Assembly: GCA_963801985.1 (NCBI GenBank)
Contig: CAWDGV010000003.1
Location: 186,001-250,000, forward strand
DNA from: JABDQZ01 sp963801985
Lineage (GTDB): Bacteria > Pseudomonadota > Gammaproteobacteria > Chromatiales > Chromatiaceae
DNA length: 64,000 nucleotides
Direction of reading: 5' to 3'
Every line of letters starts with the position of its first letter. Position 1 is the stretch's first letter. Below the pieces are notes generated by a model. The model was not told the DNA's origin. It saw only the letters and a list, made by a program, of their open reading frames with translations, and searched no databases. Made by a program: the position numbers and the translations under genes. Below are positions 62,931-64,000 of the stretch, piece by piece.

Positions 62931-63692
62931 ATGTTGCTGCGATTGATCAGGATCCTGATACTGGTTTACCTGGGTTTTGGTGCCTACCTGTTTTTTGCCC
63001 AGCGTTCTTTCATGTATTACCCGGTAACGGAAATTCAAACCGACCAGGTTAAATCCGAAATTTTGACCAGTGATAAACAGAAGCTGAAAATCTGGGTACT
63101 CAATCCCGGCATGAACAAGGCTGTCATCTATTTTGGTGGCAATGCTGAAAACGTCCTGTATAACGCAGAAGACCTGGCAACCTCACTGCCTGCTTACAGC
63201 ATTTACCTGGTGAATTACCGTGGCTACGGTGGCAGCAGTGGCTTACCATCAGAAGCAGCGCTGTATCGTGATGCGCTGAATGTTTTTGACCAACTGCAAT
63301 CCAGACACCAGGCGATATCCGCGATTGGGCGCAGCCTCGGCAGCAGTGTTACCAATTACCTTGCAAGCCAAAGACCGCTGGACAAGATAGTCCTGGTGAC
63401 CCCATTTGCCAGCGCTGCCGCCGTTGCTGCCGGAGCCTATCCAATCTATCCGGTAAATCTTCTGCTGCATGATAAATACGAAAGCCTAGAATATGCCTCC
63501 CGAATCGAGGAACCAGTTTTATTTCTAATTGCCGCCGATGATCATGTTATCCCGATTGCTCATTCACTTCGGCTTGCGGATGTATTTCCCGCTGAACAGA
63601 CTCATACCGTCATTATCGAGGATAGCGGACATAACACTATCTCAAACAAGGCTATTTACTGGAAAAGCATTTCGCAGTTTTTGTCAGAATAA
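62931..63692 (+). CDS. membrane-anchored alpha/beta hydrolase
   Basis: About 253 aa. An N-terminal hydrophobic segment (RILILVYLGFGAYLFFA) anchors or exports it, followed by QRSFMYYPVTE as in the YfhR/BEM46 family. The nucleophile Ser is in IGRSLGSSV, the acid Asp in AADDHVIPI and the His in DSGHNTI. Substrate unknown. The TTG at 62922 next to the upstream stop is an alternative start; ATG at 62931 is used. Neither has a clear ribosome binding site. Confidence 0.85.
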   Translation: MLLRLIRILILVYLGFGAYLFFAQRSFMYYPVTEIQTDQVKSEILTSDKQKLKIWVLNPGMNKAVIYFGGNAENVLYNAEDLATSLPAYSIYLVNYRGYGGSSGLPSEAALYRDALNVFDQLQSRHQAISAIGRSLGSSVTNYLASQRPLDKIVLVTPFASAAAVAAGAYPIYPVNLLLHDKYESLEYASRIEEPVLFLIAADDHVIPIAHSLRLADVFPAEQTHTVIIEDSGHNTISNKAIYWKSISQFLSE

Positions 63693-63714
63693 AGCGCTAA
63701 AGACTCACTCTTTT

Positions 63715-64000
63715 TCAGGAGTGCTTGACCGGAATGGCAAAACTCATAACCGTTCCCTTCTGCTTACCAGCCGGTGGACTTTCAGCCCAGATCTTACCCT
63801 TATGAACCTGGATAATTTCCCGGCAAATTGGCAGGCCCAGACCAGTTCCCCCCGCTTTGCTTTTGGTGTTGCGACTCTGGGTAAACTTGTCAAAAACTGC
63901 TTCCAGCTCATCTTCAGGAATACCCAGCCCCTGGTCAATGACAGCCAACTCCATCACCTGCGACTCTGAATCTTCCAGTAACCTGCGAGCATGCGACACG
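63715..64000 (-). CDS. sensor histidine kinase, C-terminal part (runs off the right edge)
   Basis: Only the last 94 or so residues are in the window. They hold the ATP-binding domain boxes: G1 DQGLGIPEDE, the F box VFDKFTQSRN, and G2 GGTGLGLPICREII. The frame is open to the window end with no convincing start, so the gene continues beyond 64000. The sensor domain and partner regulator cannot be seen. It converges with the hydrolase gene. Confidence 0.9.
   Translation of the reverse strand, partial: VSHARRLLEDSESQVMELAVIDQGLGIPEDELEAVFDKFTQSRNTKSKAGGTGLGLPICREIIQVHKGKIWAESPPAGKQKGTVMSFAIPVKHS

Overview
The window is a stretch of gammaproteobacterial chromosome. The gene order is the clearest sign: tRNA-Tyr/Gly/Thr-tuf-tRNA-Trp-secE-nusG-rplKAJL-rpoBC; prs-tRNA-Gln-ispE; hemA-prfA-prmC; gatCAB opposite mreBCD; mrdA-rodA-mltB-rlpA-dacA-ybeD-lipB-lipA; rho-trxA opposite rhlB; and yrfG opposite nudE. 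A sulfur globule envelope protein at 61621-61998 points to a sulfur-oxidising bacterium that stores elemental sulfur in periplasmic globules. A K+-independent H+-pumping pyrophosphatase and a di-haem cytochrome c fused to DUF302 fit that lifestyle. No rRNA, CRISPR array, insertion sequence or prophage was seen.

Region by region. 1-14,100 (minus strand): transcription and translation core, from a tRNA promoter near 14,100 down to the rpoC terminator near 50. It includes an L10 leader and an attenuator-like hairpin before rpoB. 14,179-19,657 (minus): pth, long-form rplY, prs, a tRNA-Gln locus rich in repeats, ispE and a TPR lipoprotein; lolB is missing from its usual place. 19,765-27,505 (plus): hemA, prfA, prmC, then an overlapping run of moeB, a YqiA-type esterase, an RsmC-like methyltransferase, a HopJ-family protein and a Na/phosphate transporter. 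27,526-33,150 (minus): a small Kazal-like lipoprotein, a homocysteine S-methyltransferase, gatB-gatA-gatC and cheV. 33,389-45,469 (plus): the rod-shape and peptidoglycan genes mreBCD-mrdA-rodA-mltB-rlpA-dacA, then lipoate synthesis (ybeD-lipB-lipA) and gpmI. 45,447-48,614 (minus): murU with a GCS2-type amidoligase and an AstE/AspA-type deacylase. 48,825-64,000: mixed short units holding the cytochrome-DUF302 fusion, a nitroreductase, rho/trxA/rhlB, hppA, a PDC sensor protein, yrfG/nudE, a two-thioredoxin protein, a diguanylate cyclase, the sulfur globule protein, a methyltransferase, a hydrolase and a partial sensor kinase.

The most unusual signal is a family of small GC-rich elements next to tRNA-Tyr and tRNA-Gln. 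In three places the tRNA T-loop sequence is split by 68-71 bp that fold into several short hairpins. Stem sequences differ between copies but stay paired on the tRNA strand. The outer inverted repeat of each copy matches the T-arm of the tRNA beside it. One copy splits a second, decayed tRNA-Gln gene. A second notable point is mreC: its strong ribosome binding site and conserved N-terminus are followed by ATC, with no ATG, GTG or TTG at the right place.

All calls come from reading the sequence and recognising families; no database search was run.
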